Shown here: in pieces, positions 13,401-26,500 of the stretch
How positions within the stretch are numbered: position 1 is the stretch's first letter
Layout: each line of letters opens with the position of its first letter
Assembly (NCBI GenBank): GCA_020086605.1
Contig: JACBWW010000008.1
Span: 17,905,730-17,969,729 of the forward strand
Direction: 5' to 3'
Source of the DNA: Lanius collurio
Lineage: Eukaryota > Chordata > Aves > Passeriformes > Laniidae
DNA: 64,000 nucleotides
Position numbers and translations under genes: made by a program
Notes under the pieces: generated by a model
Told to the model about the DNA's origin: nothing
What the model saw: only the letters and a program-made list of their open reading frames with translations
The model's database searches: none

Positions 13401-16400
13401 ATTAAAGTGCAGAATTTTCCAATTTATGTGTGGAGTAGGGCTTGCTAACCTCTAGGTATCCTACCAAAACTGAAAATACCAAAGTAATTCAAAACTTAGG
13501 GAAGTAAATGAAAATTGAAAACAATGTTAATAAGCAACACAAAGCTGCACAGAAGAAAACCTACAGTAGTACAAATTGTGATCTTATAAAATCTAGTATG
13601 CTCTATGTATTCCCCCAATGCCATCTTCTGCACTGTAAAGCCACTGCAGAAGCATGATTTCTTTTTTCCTTCCAATATAACCTTGAAAGTAATTAGTATA
13701 TAAATTGTTTAAAAATGCTTAAAAAGAACAGCACTCCAAAAGACCCCTCACCCTGAGCAAATCAGTTTTAGAATTTTATGCTGTGTAAAAAAATGCATTA
13801 GGAGGGGGATTCAGGCACCTGCTGATACAAAAAAGATGGATCAAGTAGCAATGTCTCAAGTCAGATAAACCTAGGATGACACTAAGAGTACATTTTGGCA
13901 AGGTACCAGAAGTATTAGAAGTAAACAAAAATTGTAACTTTTATGGCATTAAGGTACATCACCTGCAGATTGCATTACTTTCCTCCCACATTAAAAACAT
14001 TTAGTAACACCTCCTACAAGCACACGCACAGAAGTTCATGAAGATTTCCTTCTTCTCACTTTCTTCCTAAGAGAACTAGAAAAGTTTGTAAATGGCAAGA
14101 CTGCCTAAAAAGGTCAGGAGCACTACTGTCTTATGAAGCTGATTTTTAAAATACAGCATAATCATTGCTAATATTGGAAGCAGGCTAAAGGGGAGTGAAA
14201 AATAAAAAACCCAAAAAGTTCAAAAGGTTACTTTCTCATTCAAAGCATTCTGTTGCAAGGCAGTCCCTATGTAATGTAATAATTCCATTCAGAAAACATA
14301 AAAAATATCTTGTTGAAAATTGATGTGAGGTTTAACGAAGTCTTATGAAACAAATAATAAACAGTTTCCAAAGCAGGCACATGCAATGGTTAAAACTGTA
14401 TTATTTGGAGGACTGTCAGTTGATTCACCACAGGCATGAAATATATACCCTCTCTGGGAACATGAACTCTCATATGCTCTACACGGCCTTCACAGTTTAT
14501 GGCACTTTGACAAGGAAACAGGGGTGTGATACACAAAGAGCACTGCAACAGTAGCCAGTTGTCCAGTGCCATAACCTTGTACCTAAATGCTCTCAGGAAA
14601 AGCCTGTAGAAAAGCACTTGGACACCAGCAAGAACGGAAAAAAGAAATGTTACAGTTGTTACCATTGAGGGAGAAGGAAACAGAATCACAGTTCTTCCAT
14701 CAGCTGATGGATCCCTAGAGAAAAATTGTCATATTAACCCAGTAGAATCCTAGGGAAATTAAAAAGTGAATTGAAATGTCAGTTTACCCCTCAGGCAAAA
14801 TCTGATTCATTTCTAGAATTCTATAAGCATTGCTTAATTAATCTATAAAAACACTGCATCACCTCCAATATACACAAGGTTTATCCATTAAAAGGAAACA
14901 TGGTTAATATCCAGCCTCTTGAAAAATATTTCTCAGTATAATAGAAATTTTTTGTGCAGATTTCCAGAAATGCTTGTGTTTCAGATCTGTGAACCATTTG
15001 CAAAACTGTAAGAATAATCATGTTGCTCAGTGATCTCCAATATCACTATTTATGATAACCTTGAAAGCCTCATCTGGAGTGATGATGCTAACTAATGCAT
15101 AATCAAGCACATATTATCATTTTTCTGTTATTCTACACATTAAGTGGAGTTTTCAATGAGATGATCAACAAAAAGAATTTAGAATCATCAAAAGATCCTA
15201 AAGAGACTTTTTGCACAATACGAGTTCTCTAAAGCTTGCTTTAAAAGGAAAAAGCTAATCACTAAACAATTTTAGACATCAGCCATCAAATCCTAGCATT
15301 CCACACCCATTGATATTTACTGCTGCATTCCTAATCCCTACTAAAACTAGCACAAGTTTCAATGTCTTTCTTTCACTTATTCAAAGATTAGCTCAAACAG
15401 CTTTCTGTTATTTGCTGTTTTCTTTTGACAAAGGGAAAAAAACAACTACCATCAAATAACAATTTCACAGTTGTTTTCTATGACATTACATCTCCTCTAC
15501 ACAAACATCCCCCTCTGAAGGACATGAGTCTTACAGAATTTAGCAGTCAACAATGCAGAAAGAGATGTTAAAGACTGTAAGTTTAATTCCTCCTGTAATC
15601 TGTATCACAAATAGCAGATTCAGAGTACCACCCTAAAGAGAAAGTATGGAAAGGAGAGCAGTGTTATAAATTCATGAGTGGCAAAAAGAAAACAGGAGTG
15701 TGGACTTACTTGTATGGATTTCTCCATTCAAGGCTTTCTACACCTTTGGAATAACAAAAGAGGCAAGCATAGGAGATCCACCTTCTTTTCTGAAGGCAAA
15801 CAGTGGAAGTCCTGTCTATGACACAAGGTAGTAGCTAGCAGACTAATAGAACATCATATCCTATACATCCATCAGGCAAGTTGTCTTGCAACAATATTTT
15901 TCAGCTTTTTATTTTCTTGAGCATCTATGAAACATCTATCAAGTCTACTATCTAGACACTTATTAATATTATATTGAAGAAACTACTACTTACTTTCATT
16001 TTAGTCCATTATTTTGTTGTTTGTTAGATGAAGACATTATTTGCTAGGTCTTTATCATACTTCAAAAAATATTCTAATGAGTACTACTTCTAGTGTCCAT
16101 GTTAAATATATTTTGCATTCTGTCCTTCATTTTACAAGTTGCAGGTTCTTTTTCTCTACACAGAATTAAATACTATGTTTATGTCATTCATCTTCAGCCA
16201 TTTTCCAATCATCACATTTATACAAATCTTTGGATGCATCCAATAGCATCTTTTCTTTTGAGCCAATTCTAAGCCACTTTTTATACTTTTGGCCAACTTC
16301 CTTTGCGTATCTTTTCCTAATTAGCAATGTTACAATTTTTTTTAGTCAGCTCAATATTCATTCTAGTCTCCTCTTTTCTCCCCAGTTTAGTTGATCTAAT

Positions 16401-17740
16401 TGAAGCAATTTCCTCTAGTCCAACTAGATAAAACAGGTAGACATATACTTAGAGATCCAAATCCAGAGCCAACACATTCATTGCACAGAAATGACTCAGT
16501 ATGTTACAGAAACATCTCAGAATCTCTACATCTCCACTTGTTCACTAACAAAATACACCCGAACCCCATTATGTCAATGTCAGTCCATGAGTTTGCCATC
16601 TTATTCATGCAGACTATCCACTCTTGCCTAGAAACTACCTCCTATAAACTGTTCCAATTTCACTAGCAGTTATGAGGTCTTCTATTACGTATGATTTCAG
16701 GACAACATCATAATTTTTTAATACTAACACTTTAAAGTATTAAATAATGATGACTTAACCTCCTGTGTGGACTTTTACTACAGTAACATAGGACAAAAGT
16801 TTCAGTCTGGCAATAACTCTTCAAAAATAAATCCGGATGCCTTTTGAAAAGACTCAAAATAATGCAATATTGAGTAAATTACAAACTTCCATCTTAGAAC
16901 ACAAAATTTTCTAAATTCACAGAAATATTGCCTTCATTGTCTGCAAGCTCTTTCAGCATGACAGAAGGCAAACTACAGAATATGCCTTGAGAAAGAACCC
17001 TGAGAAAAAGGGGTGTGTGCAGATATTCAGAGATTCGCTGGCTACAGATGAGCTCCGTAGTCAAAACTGGTAAAATGTTATTGCTACTTGAGAATTGTTA
17101 CTAAAATTAGACACAGTGGTTACTATACTTTTCACAGCTCGAGGGTATGAGGGGGAGGTAGGTGAAAAGTCTAGTGAATACTGCATACATATCATAATTT
17201 GCATGGCCACTGCAGGGCCACAGAAGTGACAGAAAAAAACCCTCATAATTTGAGATAGGTCAGTTTTAAACATAAATCACTTCTTTCTGAATCAAAACTG
17301 TACCAAAAGTCACCTTGGTTTAAATAAAATCTAAAAAAACACCAAATTATGCTGCCAGTTTTAGAAATGATAATGTGCTTCAGAGACAAAACATTCTTCT
17401 ACACAATTGAACAGATGGAAGTTCTCATTTTTTGTGAACTGGACCAATACCTAAAAGGTAATTCAAATTAAAATGAAAGATACTGCCTTCTAAGAAGAGG
17501 TGCACCATCCCCAAAACAATGAGTGCTGTAAAGACTAAGATGACATTATACATTCATAAAATACTTAAACCCAATGTTTAAGATTAGTACATAGTGGTTT
17601 AATCTGAGGAAAAAAACCCGCATTTCATACTGGCAGTTGTCATGGGTAAACATGTATTTTGTGTCTCAAGCACCGACTTTAAACACCCTGGGTAAAGGCT
17701 ATCCTTCCATCTCAATGACCAAGCAGGTACTAGAGATGCA
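10410..17740. other. AT-rich intronic DNA; one possible conserved non-coding stretch
   Basis: There is no exon, RNA gene or identified transposon. 11060-11400 has the look of a constrained regulatory element (see findings). Confidence 0.65.
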
Positions 17741-17756
17741 AGACATTGTTGCGGTT

Positions 17757-17800
17757 TGTTGCGGTGGAACCCCCCTGGGCCCCATCAGCCGGGTCATAAG
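17757..17800 (+). mobile_element. LTR 5'-end fragment (TGTTGCGGTGG type)
   Basis: It begins TGTTGCGGTGG and shares that start and a downstream CCGGGTC with the LTR whose minus-strand start is at 54272. The start is preceded by an imperfect 10-bp tandem copy (17747-17756). Only about 45 bp is recognisable. Confidence 0.4.
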
Positions 17801-17954
17801 CATAATAAAAATCTGAAAATAAATTCAAACAACACAGATGGGAAAAAATCATGCTGTAATATTCAGGAAGATAAACTAAGAGATGGCTCTTGTTCTTTGC
17901 CCAGGAATACAGCAAATTTTGAAGTAGTTCTACGGCAGATGGTTTTTTTCATAA

Positions 17955-18389
17955 TATAGAGATGTTTTTGTTATTTCTGAGCAGAGCTTACACAGAGCCA
18001 AGGCCTTTTCTGCTTTGCATGCTGCCACACTGGTAAGGAGACCGGGGTGCCTGGGAGGCTGGGAGGTGACACAGTCAGGATAGGTGACCTCAACTGACTA
18101 AAAGGATATTCCAGACCATGTGACATCACGCTCAGGATGTAAAGCAGGGGCAAAAAGCAGGAAGGGGGGCCTTTGGAGGGATGGCATTTCTTTTCCTCAG
18201 TAACCGTTATGCTGTTCTCCTGAGATGGCTGATTATCCTGCATACATGGATTTTGCCTTCTCTATTGAACTGTTTTTATCTCAACTATCAAGTTTTCCAG
18301 CTTTTACCCTTCCAGTTCTTACCCTGATCCTGCTGATGAGGAAAGGAGCAAGGGGTCGCATGGAACTCTATTTGGGGTTAAACTACAAG
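17955..18389 (+). mobile_element. Avian ERVL-type LTR, 5'-truncated
   Basis: The order of motifs matches the common avian ERVL LTR: CTGAGCAGAGCTTACACAGAG, then CCAAGGCCTTTTCTGCTT, GACACAGTCAGGATAG, GGATATTCCAGACCATGTGAC, a degenerate TATA-like region, GAGATGGCTG, and a GGGGTTAAACTAC end. The same order is seen in reverse at 41087-41619. About the first 100 bp of the LTR is missing. Confidence 0.82.
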
Positions 18390-18484
18390 CCTCTATAAAT
18401 TCACACTTGATAACATGCAGAACATATGATCTAACAGCAGTAATTTTATCATTAAGTAATGCCTAAGTATTTGACCTAATATAT

Positions 18485-18525
18485 CTACTACACATAGAGA
18501 GCAAGAAGCTCTCTATGTGTAGTAG
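18485..18525. repeat. Perfect 18-bp inverted repeat with 5-nt loop
   Basis: CTACTACACATAGAGAGC (18485-18502), loop AAGAA, then the exact complement at 18508-18525. There is no recognisable transposon around it. Confidence 0.95.
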
Positions 18526-18529
18526 CCAG

Positions 18530-21500
18530 ACCTGATCTCAGGACATGTTTGCCAACAGAAAAATAAAAATAAACAAAAACAATTTTACAGAACAGCAGGT
18601 AGAATTTATTTCCTTCCCTCACCTATCTATAAAGAAGGCCTGCATTTGCACTTCACATATTTGAACAGGATACAGCATCACACTGAATCTGTCTTCGGCT
18701 TCCACGGTGCTACTATGACAGATTACCAATTTCTTATCTTCTAGCTCACACAGGTTATTTCCACTTAAATGCCCATTTACAGTTAGGTAGTTTTAGTCCT
18801 GCCTCCTGTTACGCCATACCTTCCTACTAGATTCCCTTCATGTGCAGAGCACAGGGATAACACAGTTACAGGAATTCAAGAGCACTTGAGAAGGAACACA
18901 ATCCCTTTCCTCAAAAGAAGACAGAGTCTGCAAGTTGATGTATTTTAATCCCCAGTTCCTTTGTCTTGATTACCAGAGATAATGTAACTTTGTACTGGCA
19001 ATTTCATTACAAACCCTTTTAAAGAGTACCAGCCATGCTGTAAACATTTGCCACAAGCCAGATTACTGAATGTTGAACTAAACAATACTTATAGCCTAAT
19101 CAATCATATGGTAAAATTCAATGCAATCTTATATGGGTCATGAGATAGTAATTCATATTAAAAGACCTGACATCTTATGTACTTCAATAACTCACAAATG
19201 CATTACTACAAGACAGTTTGGTGACCACACTTCATGCAAAAGGTAACTGTACAAGTTCAGAGATACAGTCATAATTTGCAAAACACAGATACTAAGAGAC
19301 AGTGCCAAGCTGTCACTCAGGAGGTAGGTCAGAATGTGTAAGCAGTTGAAGCCCTCTTTCCTTTTTAGATGCAATTGTAAACAGTTCCAAGGTGCTTGGG
19401 TGACACACTTATTCCTTTACTTCAACTGTCTGCTCACCAGCTGCCTCAATATTACTAAAGCAAATCTAATATGCAACAACTAACCTGTGACTTACAGAAC
19501 AAGCATATTTCTTGCGGGTTTTCTGGTACATTGAAACTATTTTGGTAGGCTGGTATGGTAAGGCATTTAAGGCCTCTAACTCTGATTTGGATTAGCCACC
19601 TTTCTTTTAATAAGGGGAAGATGTGAACAACCATAGGGCATGGAAGAATCAGGCTTACAGACTGTACTGAACTGTCTTGTACAGAAGCAACAGACCAGCA
19701 GAAATCAGTTAACCAATTAATTACTCCAGAAACTAATTAATTATACCTCTGTGAGAATACCTATAGTCTGTTTCAGAGGACAGAGTAGTCACATTTGGGA
19801 ATACTGTGCCTGTTGCAAAAGTCTGAAAATTAATATGCTCTGCAAGAGACTGTGCCTTCCTAACTCCTCCCTGCTCTCAAAGGAAAGTCCTTGTCTGGAA
19901 CAGACAAAGATCTCCTCAAAGCATTACCTTACCATTGCACAGGATCTGCACAGACCACACAGACCTATTAATAGAGATTCCACTGGCAAAAAGTTTATAT
20001 AAAGCTTTTTAAAATACTCAACTTGATAATCTTCCCTTCTTGTAACAAGGTTAAATGGCTTCTTCCATAACTGAAAAACTGTTTAATATACCTGCCATAA
20101 TCCTGTGTGATCATAGCAACAAATCATAGTAAACTGAAATAGTAAATATTTCAGCAAATATTACCACTTCTTTCTCATATAAGAGATCTGTTTTAATCTA
20201 ATACAAAACAAAAATCAGAATCTTATTAATAATCCTACAGAAAAGGAGTAAGATACATAAGGAGGCATGAGTTCCCCGGGCAGTCTTCTAGGTTCCTCCA
20301 CTCAAAGTCGTCAATCTCCCACCTCACTTTTAGCTCAAAGGTGCACCCTCTTTCTTTATCCCACCTTCGTAACTCATGGGACAACATGTTCAGCTTTTTC
20401 AACTGAATTAAACTATCTTAGCAACAGTTCTCATGAATGCTACTGTCAGCTTGAAGAAGAGAAGGTAAAGGATGAATAAGACCTCTCTCTTTCATCAATC
20501 ACAAACTCATGTTAATCAACAGAGTAAACCTCATTTCACCTTCAGGTTCACAAGAGATTCTGGCTCCAGTTTTTCAAACTTTTTCCCATGATATTACATA
20601 TCAGACATAAACCCAGAGCTGCCCATTTTCCAGTTCTGGCTCAGAAGTTGCTTACACAGCATGTCTTTTCAATTTGAGATGACAAAAATGTCACAAAACC
20701 AGCTGATTTCATAAACCACCTGTCATCTCCCACTTAATCACTTCAAGAACAACCTAGGAAGTTTTGGTACGTTACACTGAACCAACGTCAATGCTTATGG
20801 ATATTGCACTCTTGGTTCTCAAATCAAGGATAGACTAAGAAGACTTCTTTCCTTAAAATGAGAAAATATCCATATAGAAATATCATGTGCATTTTAATAG
20901 CACGGAAAAACGTCTCCATTTTGATCTGAAGAAACTGTTACAGAGATATAAACTATTACACTGAGGAGTAAAAAAAAAAATACCCCAAACAGATAAGATA
21001 ATAATCACAGTTTATTTCTAAAACTACTCTTTTGATTATTTCATATTCATTACATATATTTTAGATTATTGTTTTGTATATGACAATAGTTGAAAAGTTC
21101 TATTGTAACTACAAATAGGAACTAAGAAAAACAATACCAGTACTTGCAAATCTCCACAGATAGGTAAAAATGTGGCCTTTGACTCTTGGAATTACTAAAA
21201 TTACCTGGATTAGTAGTTCAACTAGCATTTCAGATTAGCCACAGAAAGTAGCATCCCAGATTGTTCTCATCCCTGGATGCTTTTTAGCTCTTTACACAGC
21301 TTGTGTCATGAACCAGACCAAGTAACTCTTGCTGAAAAAAACCAGCACACTACGTCAGACAGGCAACAGACTCATCACAAGGCTGCACAAACACTTCTAA
21401 TGAGTATTAGAAAGCAGACATGAGCAGCCAGAGGAATGTAGCGGACTGATCTGCTGTTTCTTGGCAGAAATACTAGACTGTACTAACCCTCAGATCAGAG

Positions 21501-24500
21501 ATTGACTTCATCACACAAATAAATACGGATGAGAATTTTACTATAGCCAAGTAGTTTTGCAGAAAATAAGAGCCATTAGGAGTTTAATTTAGAGTCCAGT
21601 ATTTCTATTACATTGCCTAGATCATGTATTCACAGTTAGTGTTTTTACATTGGTTTAAATACCAAAACATACCACAAGCATTAACTTACCCATTTAAATA
21701 GAGAACTGTCTCAATAGGTATTTGGCAAAAACAGCAAAAAGAAAAGTGAAATTCTGGAAGACAATGGACATTCTGCCATTGACTTAGAATGAATAAGTTT
21801 TGTCTCATTTCTTATGGAAGAACATTCAAAGTGTGCATTTTAAAAACCTGATGTAGTAAAAGAAATACCATAGAGATGATTCTGACCATAATCAAGCCAT
21901 CATTTATTAACCAACATTTCTTCACTGACCAAAAATAGGAAAAGATACATTACAACTGCTCATGAAAGTTGTGTCACCATATCTGAAACATTCATAGTTT
22001 CACAATTAGAGGTTGTTGACAGCAGATCAAACCTTTTTTAAAGTTTCTGGAGGATCAGTCCATCTGAAGCTTTAGTTGTTTCAATATTGTGATGACTACA
22101 CTAACCAGCACTGTAGCTAACACACAGGGAAAATGCCACCACTTCTTAAGTACAAGTATATAAGGTCTCATGGGTAAACAACAACTCTAGCACTTTTCAG
22201 GTATATTTAAACAGTCTTTTCAGTCTTCTGGTAATAACCAGCTCTGAGGCTTCTGTCTTGCTCAGCCTGAACCTTTCACAACTCTCATATAGCATGAAGC
22301 AGGCTTATCTGTTTTTTAAGTTTCTTTCAACACAAAATGAAGGCTAGTTGATAGAGGAACACGGAAAGCTGCTAGACACAAACAAATAAGGCGAACACTG
22401 AACTTGCTGTGCCTGGTCTTGTGCTGGTCTGAAAAAGTAGTAGCAAGGACCACTTAGAGTAAGAGTGCTGGACCATCAAGGAAACACCACCTATTAGGCT
22501 TAATTGCAAGATCTTTTGAAATTGCCCATGCCTGACAGAGGCAAAGCCAGATGTCTCCAGGACAGACTCACTACTGGCCAAGGCCAAGCCCATCAGCAAC
22601 ACTGGTGGCACCTCTGGTTTGACATACCTATAAGAGATAAAAACTTATAGCGCAGATGAAATTGCAGCCAGAGAAGAGTGAGAATAGTGAGAGACACTAT
22701 TCTGCAGACACCAAAATAAAGCAAAGAATGACGTTAAGAAAGTGGTCTAGGTACCAAAACAGAGATTCCCCTGTAGCCCAAACTTACTTGGCTATGAGTC
22801 TTTTGTGGTCATTTGGGAACATCCTATTCCTCAAAATCCCCTTTTATGGTCCCAAATCTTCTAATGAATCTTCTTTCCTTGAGAGTATCTCAAATATGTG
22901 GTCAGGTCATGATGCACTTCTCTTATCATTCTTTACTCCAGCACTCTATCTCTGTTCTCAAAACTAAGACATCAACTAGTACATATTAATCACTAATATA
23001 AATTAACAATGAAGTATTAGGCGTCACAGGACTTACTAGTCACAACAAGAAGCTAGCACAAGGCCTCACTGACCTCTGGTATTTGTACTAAGTACTGCAT
23101 GGTGCAAAATTAAGCATTAACCACAAATATAGGGGTCATACACTACTGTGCTGAAGTTAAAAGAATTTCCCAACGTCCTTCCCCACTGCTGCATAGACTT
23201 TTACTCTAAGAAGCATCACTTGTTCAGTAACATCTATAGTGGATGTTACGTTCAGTGGACATCCCGCTGCATATTGCTATGTATCTTTCCAATCTATCTT
23301 CCTGTTTGTAGTTGTGTGCACTAACTTTTCTTCATCTTGGAGTCTAATATCCTTCTTACAGACACAAAATACCAATCAGTACATATGCTTAGTAATTCCA
23401 AAGCTTGTGACATTTTCAGTTCCTACACCACTGACCACTGCCTGCAGAAGTCTGCCAGAATCCACCCTTTCTTTGACCTCTTCTAAAATTCATACTGACT
23501 GCAATTTCTGCTGATGCTGTCTCCAGATGATCCAGACAAGACTAGCAAGTCAAATCACTTCTTCACTTCAAGAAGGATGAAATAGCATGCTGCTTTTCAT
23601 ACACACATGGCCATAAACAAGAGACATTTAGAATTTAAGATCTCACCTCTCTATTTCATCATTTCCACTCCCTCAACCTGTCACACTTATTTCTCGATGT
23701 TCTTTCTTTCTGTGCAACCCCTGTTCCTACAGCCTGAGTATGAAACTGATGCTTCCCTCTCCTCAAAGCAAAGCAGTTCCTGTATCTGCAAATCTGACCT
23801 TAAAACTATAAGCCTCTGGTGACAGAAACTTTGTTATTTTAAAGATCTATAAAGAACACAATAAACTTATAGCACAAAGCAGAAGCCAGAACTTATTATT
23901 GACCACCTGCTCTATTCTTCAGGAGAACTTTAAAAGGTTACAGTAGACCACAGGGCAGCATGTCAACCTTTAAACCTCTTCCATTGTGGTTTCTCAACCG
24001 CACTCTTTTGTTAAGCTTTTTGTCATTTTATTTTACCTTCGCTTTTAAAACAACAGCATGGTCTCACCACTTTTATTTAAATGCTTAATTTTATTTGTGG
24101 TCTTATTTTACAGTAACAAACAATTCCTAAAAAAAGATACACCAAATTAGGCACCAGCAAAAAAGGACATTGAAAATTTCCACATCAGAATCGTGAGTGA
24201 CAAAGCACATATACAGTATTTATAATCTTGTTTCCCCAAATCCATGTAAATAATGCACTGAGATTGATTATACACACATATTAGAAAAAGTGTTTCCTGT
24301 ACCCACTACTGACATACTTGCACTGCCTTCTGTAAAATCTATTCTTTCATTTCCCAACGTGATTTCAAATACTAAAACTTTACACAAAGTAGGTGATTTG
24401 TTCTTTTTATGCATATTAATAATTGATTTTTTTTCCTTCTTTGGAACTAGAAAAGTAAGTTGAATTCTCCTTATACTTCAGAATAATGACATTAAAACGC

Positions 24501-25080
24501 GTGGAGTTTAGTAGCAAAGCAGGCACGCTGACATGCCAACGATCCTGATTGATATAATGACCATGTTTGCAACACTCTCACTCCTGTTACTCTTAGCTCT
24601 ACAGGTGTGAGCTGTTCAAATTGCCATGATTAAAAAACTCTGGTAAGATTTTCCTACCTATTAAAAACACTTATCTTTCTAGCACTACACTGCTTTTTTC
24701 CTTTCTATAAACAACAGAAGAGAGTTAACACAAGAACATTTTTTTAAAGTTGTTGCACTATCTGATTTTTGGCAAAAAGATCTCAAGAAAAGATACCCAG
24801 GCAAACCAATACCTCTCTACACACCTCTACTGAAAGAATTAAAACAGCTTTTCAAGACAAATGCACAATAAATAACTTACAAAGGTACAGCATATGAATG
24901 TTAATAGTAGCAGGTAGAGCTCAACAGTATCAGTGTGTCAGTTTAATAGCAAGATACACACTGAACATCATACCCAGCTGTAGCAATGGCCAGATAATAT
25001 GCAAGTTACTACCTGTCCATATGACTACTAATTGCTATTCTGGGTTTTTCAAGTCAGAGAGATTAACATACCGTGCCTCT
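18530..25080. other. AT-rich intronic DNA, no recognised features
   Basis: Only short chance frames. No repeat family could be assigned by eye. Confidence 0.65.
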
Positions 25081-25084
25081 TGCC

Positions 25085-26500
25085 AGTTTGCTTCTGGCAG
25101 CTAAAGAAAAACATACGGAACAGATCATCATGAGTGCCCTCCTGCGGCACATCCAGGAGAACAAGGAAATCAGGCCCAACCAGCACGTGTTTAGGAAAGG
25201 TAGGTCTTGCTTGACCAACCTGCTTTCCTTTTATGACCAGGTGAGCCCACTAGTGGATGATGAAAAGGCTGTGGATGTTATCTACTCAGGCTTCAGTAAA
25301 GCCTTCAATACTGTCTCCCATGGCAATCTCCTGTAAATGCTGGCAGCCCATGGCTTGGACAGGTACAAAAAACTGTATGGCTAGATAAGCCCAGGGAGTA
25401 GTGAATGGAGTTACATCTAGCTGGTGGCTGGTCATGAGTGGGGCTCCCCAAGAGCTCCCCAAGTGAGGCCACCCCTGTTCAATTTCCTTATTGATGATCT
25501 CAATGAGGGGACTGAATGCACTGTCAGTGAGTTAGATGACACCAAGTTGAGTGAGAGCATATCTCTTGGAGGGATCTGGACAGGCTGGGTTGATGGGCTG
25601 ATGACAGTGGTGTGAGGTTCAACAAGGCCAAATGCCAGGTCCTGCCTTTGGGTCACAACAACCCCAGGCAGTGCCACAGGCTGGGGCAGAGGGGCTGGAA
25701 AGTGCCCAGCAGAAAAGGACCTGGGGTGCTGGTGACAGCAGCTGAACATGAGCCAGGGTGTGCCCAGGTGGCCAAGAAGGTCAATGGCATCCTAGCCTAA
25801 GGATCAGCAATAGTGCAGCGAGTAGGACCAGGACAGGGATTGTCCCCCTATATTCAGCCCTGGTGAGGCTACACATATATTTGGTTGTAATAAATGCATA
25901 AACTGCATGAGGAATTTGTTTTTCAATTAAAAATATATGAACACTCTAAGTATCACTCCATGTTCTACTGCAAGAACAATTAATCATGCACCAAGCTATG
26001 GCAATGCCCTTGAGTGCTCTGGCCAGTTCTGGGCCCTTCACTCCAAGAAAGACATTGAGGGAGTACAGAGAAGGGCAATGGAGCTGGGGAAGGGTCTGGA
26101 GCACAAGTCCTGTGACGAGAGGCTGAGGAAGCTGAGGGTGTTTATCCTGGAGAAAAGGAAGCCCAGGGGAGACCTTATCGCTCTCTACACCTGCCTGACA
26201 CAAGGGTGTAGCCAGGGTCAGCCTCCTGTCTCCGGCAACTAGTGACACGACAAGAGGAAATGGACTCGAGTTGTACCAACGGAGGTTCAGGTTGGACATC
26301 AGGAAGAATTTCTTCATGGAAAGGGCTGTTAAACATTGGAACGGCCTGACCAGGGAAGTGCTGGAGTCACCATCCCTGGAACTGTTCACTAAACAACTGG
26401 ATGTGGCACTTAGTGCTGTGGTTAAATTGACATGGTGGCATTGGTCAAAGGTTATACTAAATGAACTCTGAAGTCTTTTTGATACCTTTATGATTCTTTA
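25085..26500 (+). mobile_element. CR1 LINE, reverse-transcriptase region to 3' end, interrupted and degenerate
   Basis: Frames on the plus strand show CR1 ORF2 reverse-transcriptase sequence: RKGRSCLTNLLSFYD, GFSKAFNTVSH (25085-25336), a DDTK motif near 25540, RFNKAKCQVLPLGHNN and CAQVAKKVNGILA (25612-25800). After a 136-bp foreign block (25875-26010) it continues with [11 protein letters not shown] and the 3' domain GLEHKS...[11 protein letters not shown] and [10 protein letters not shown] to about 26440, then a diverged 3' tail to about 26500. Stops and frameshifts are frequent, so it is non-functional. It is 5'-truncated, as usual for CR1. Confidence 0.9.
25875..26010 (+). repeat. 136-bp insertion inside CR1, direct copy of 28289-28425
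   Basis: It matches 28289-28425 in the same orientation with only about five differences. CR1 sequence on either side is continuous across it, so it was inserted into the LINE. Confidence 0.9.
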
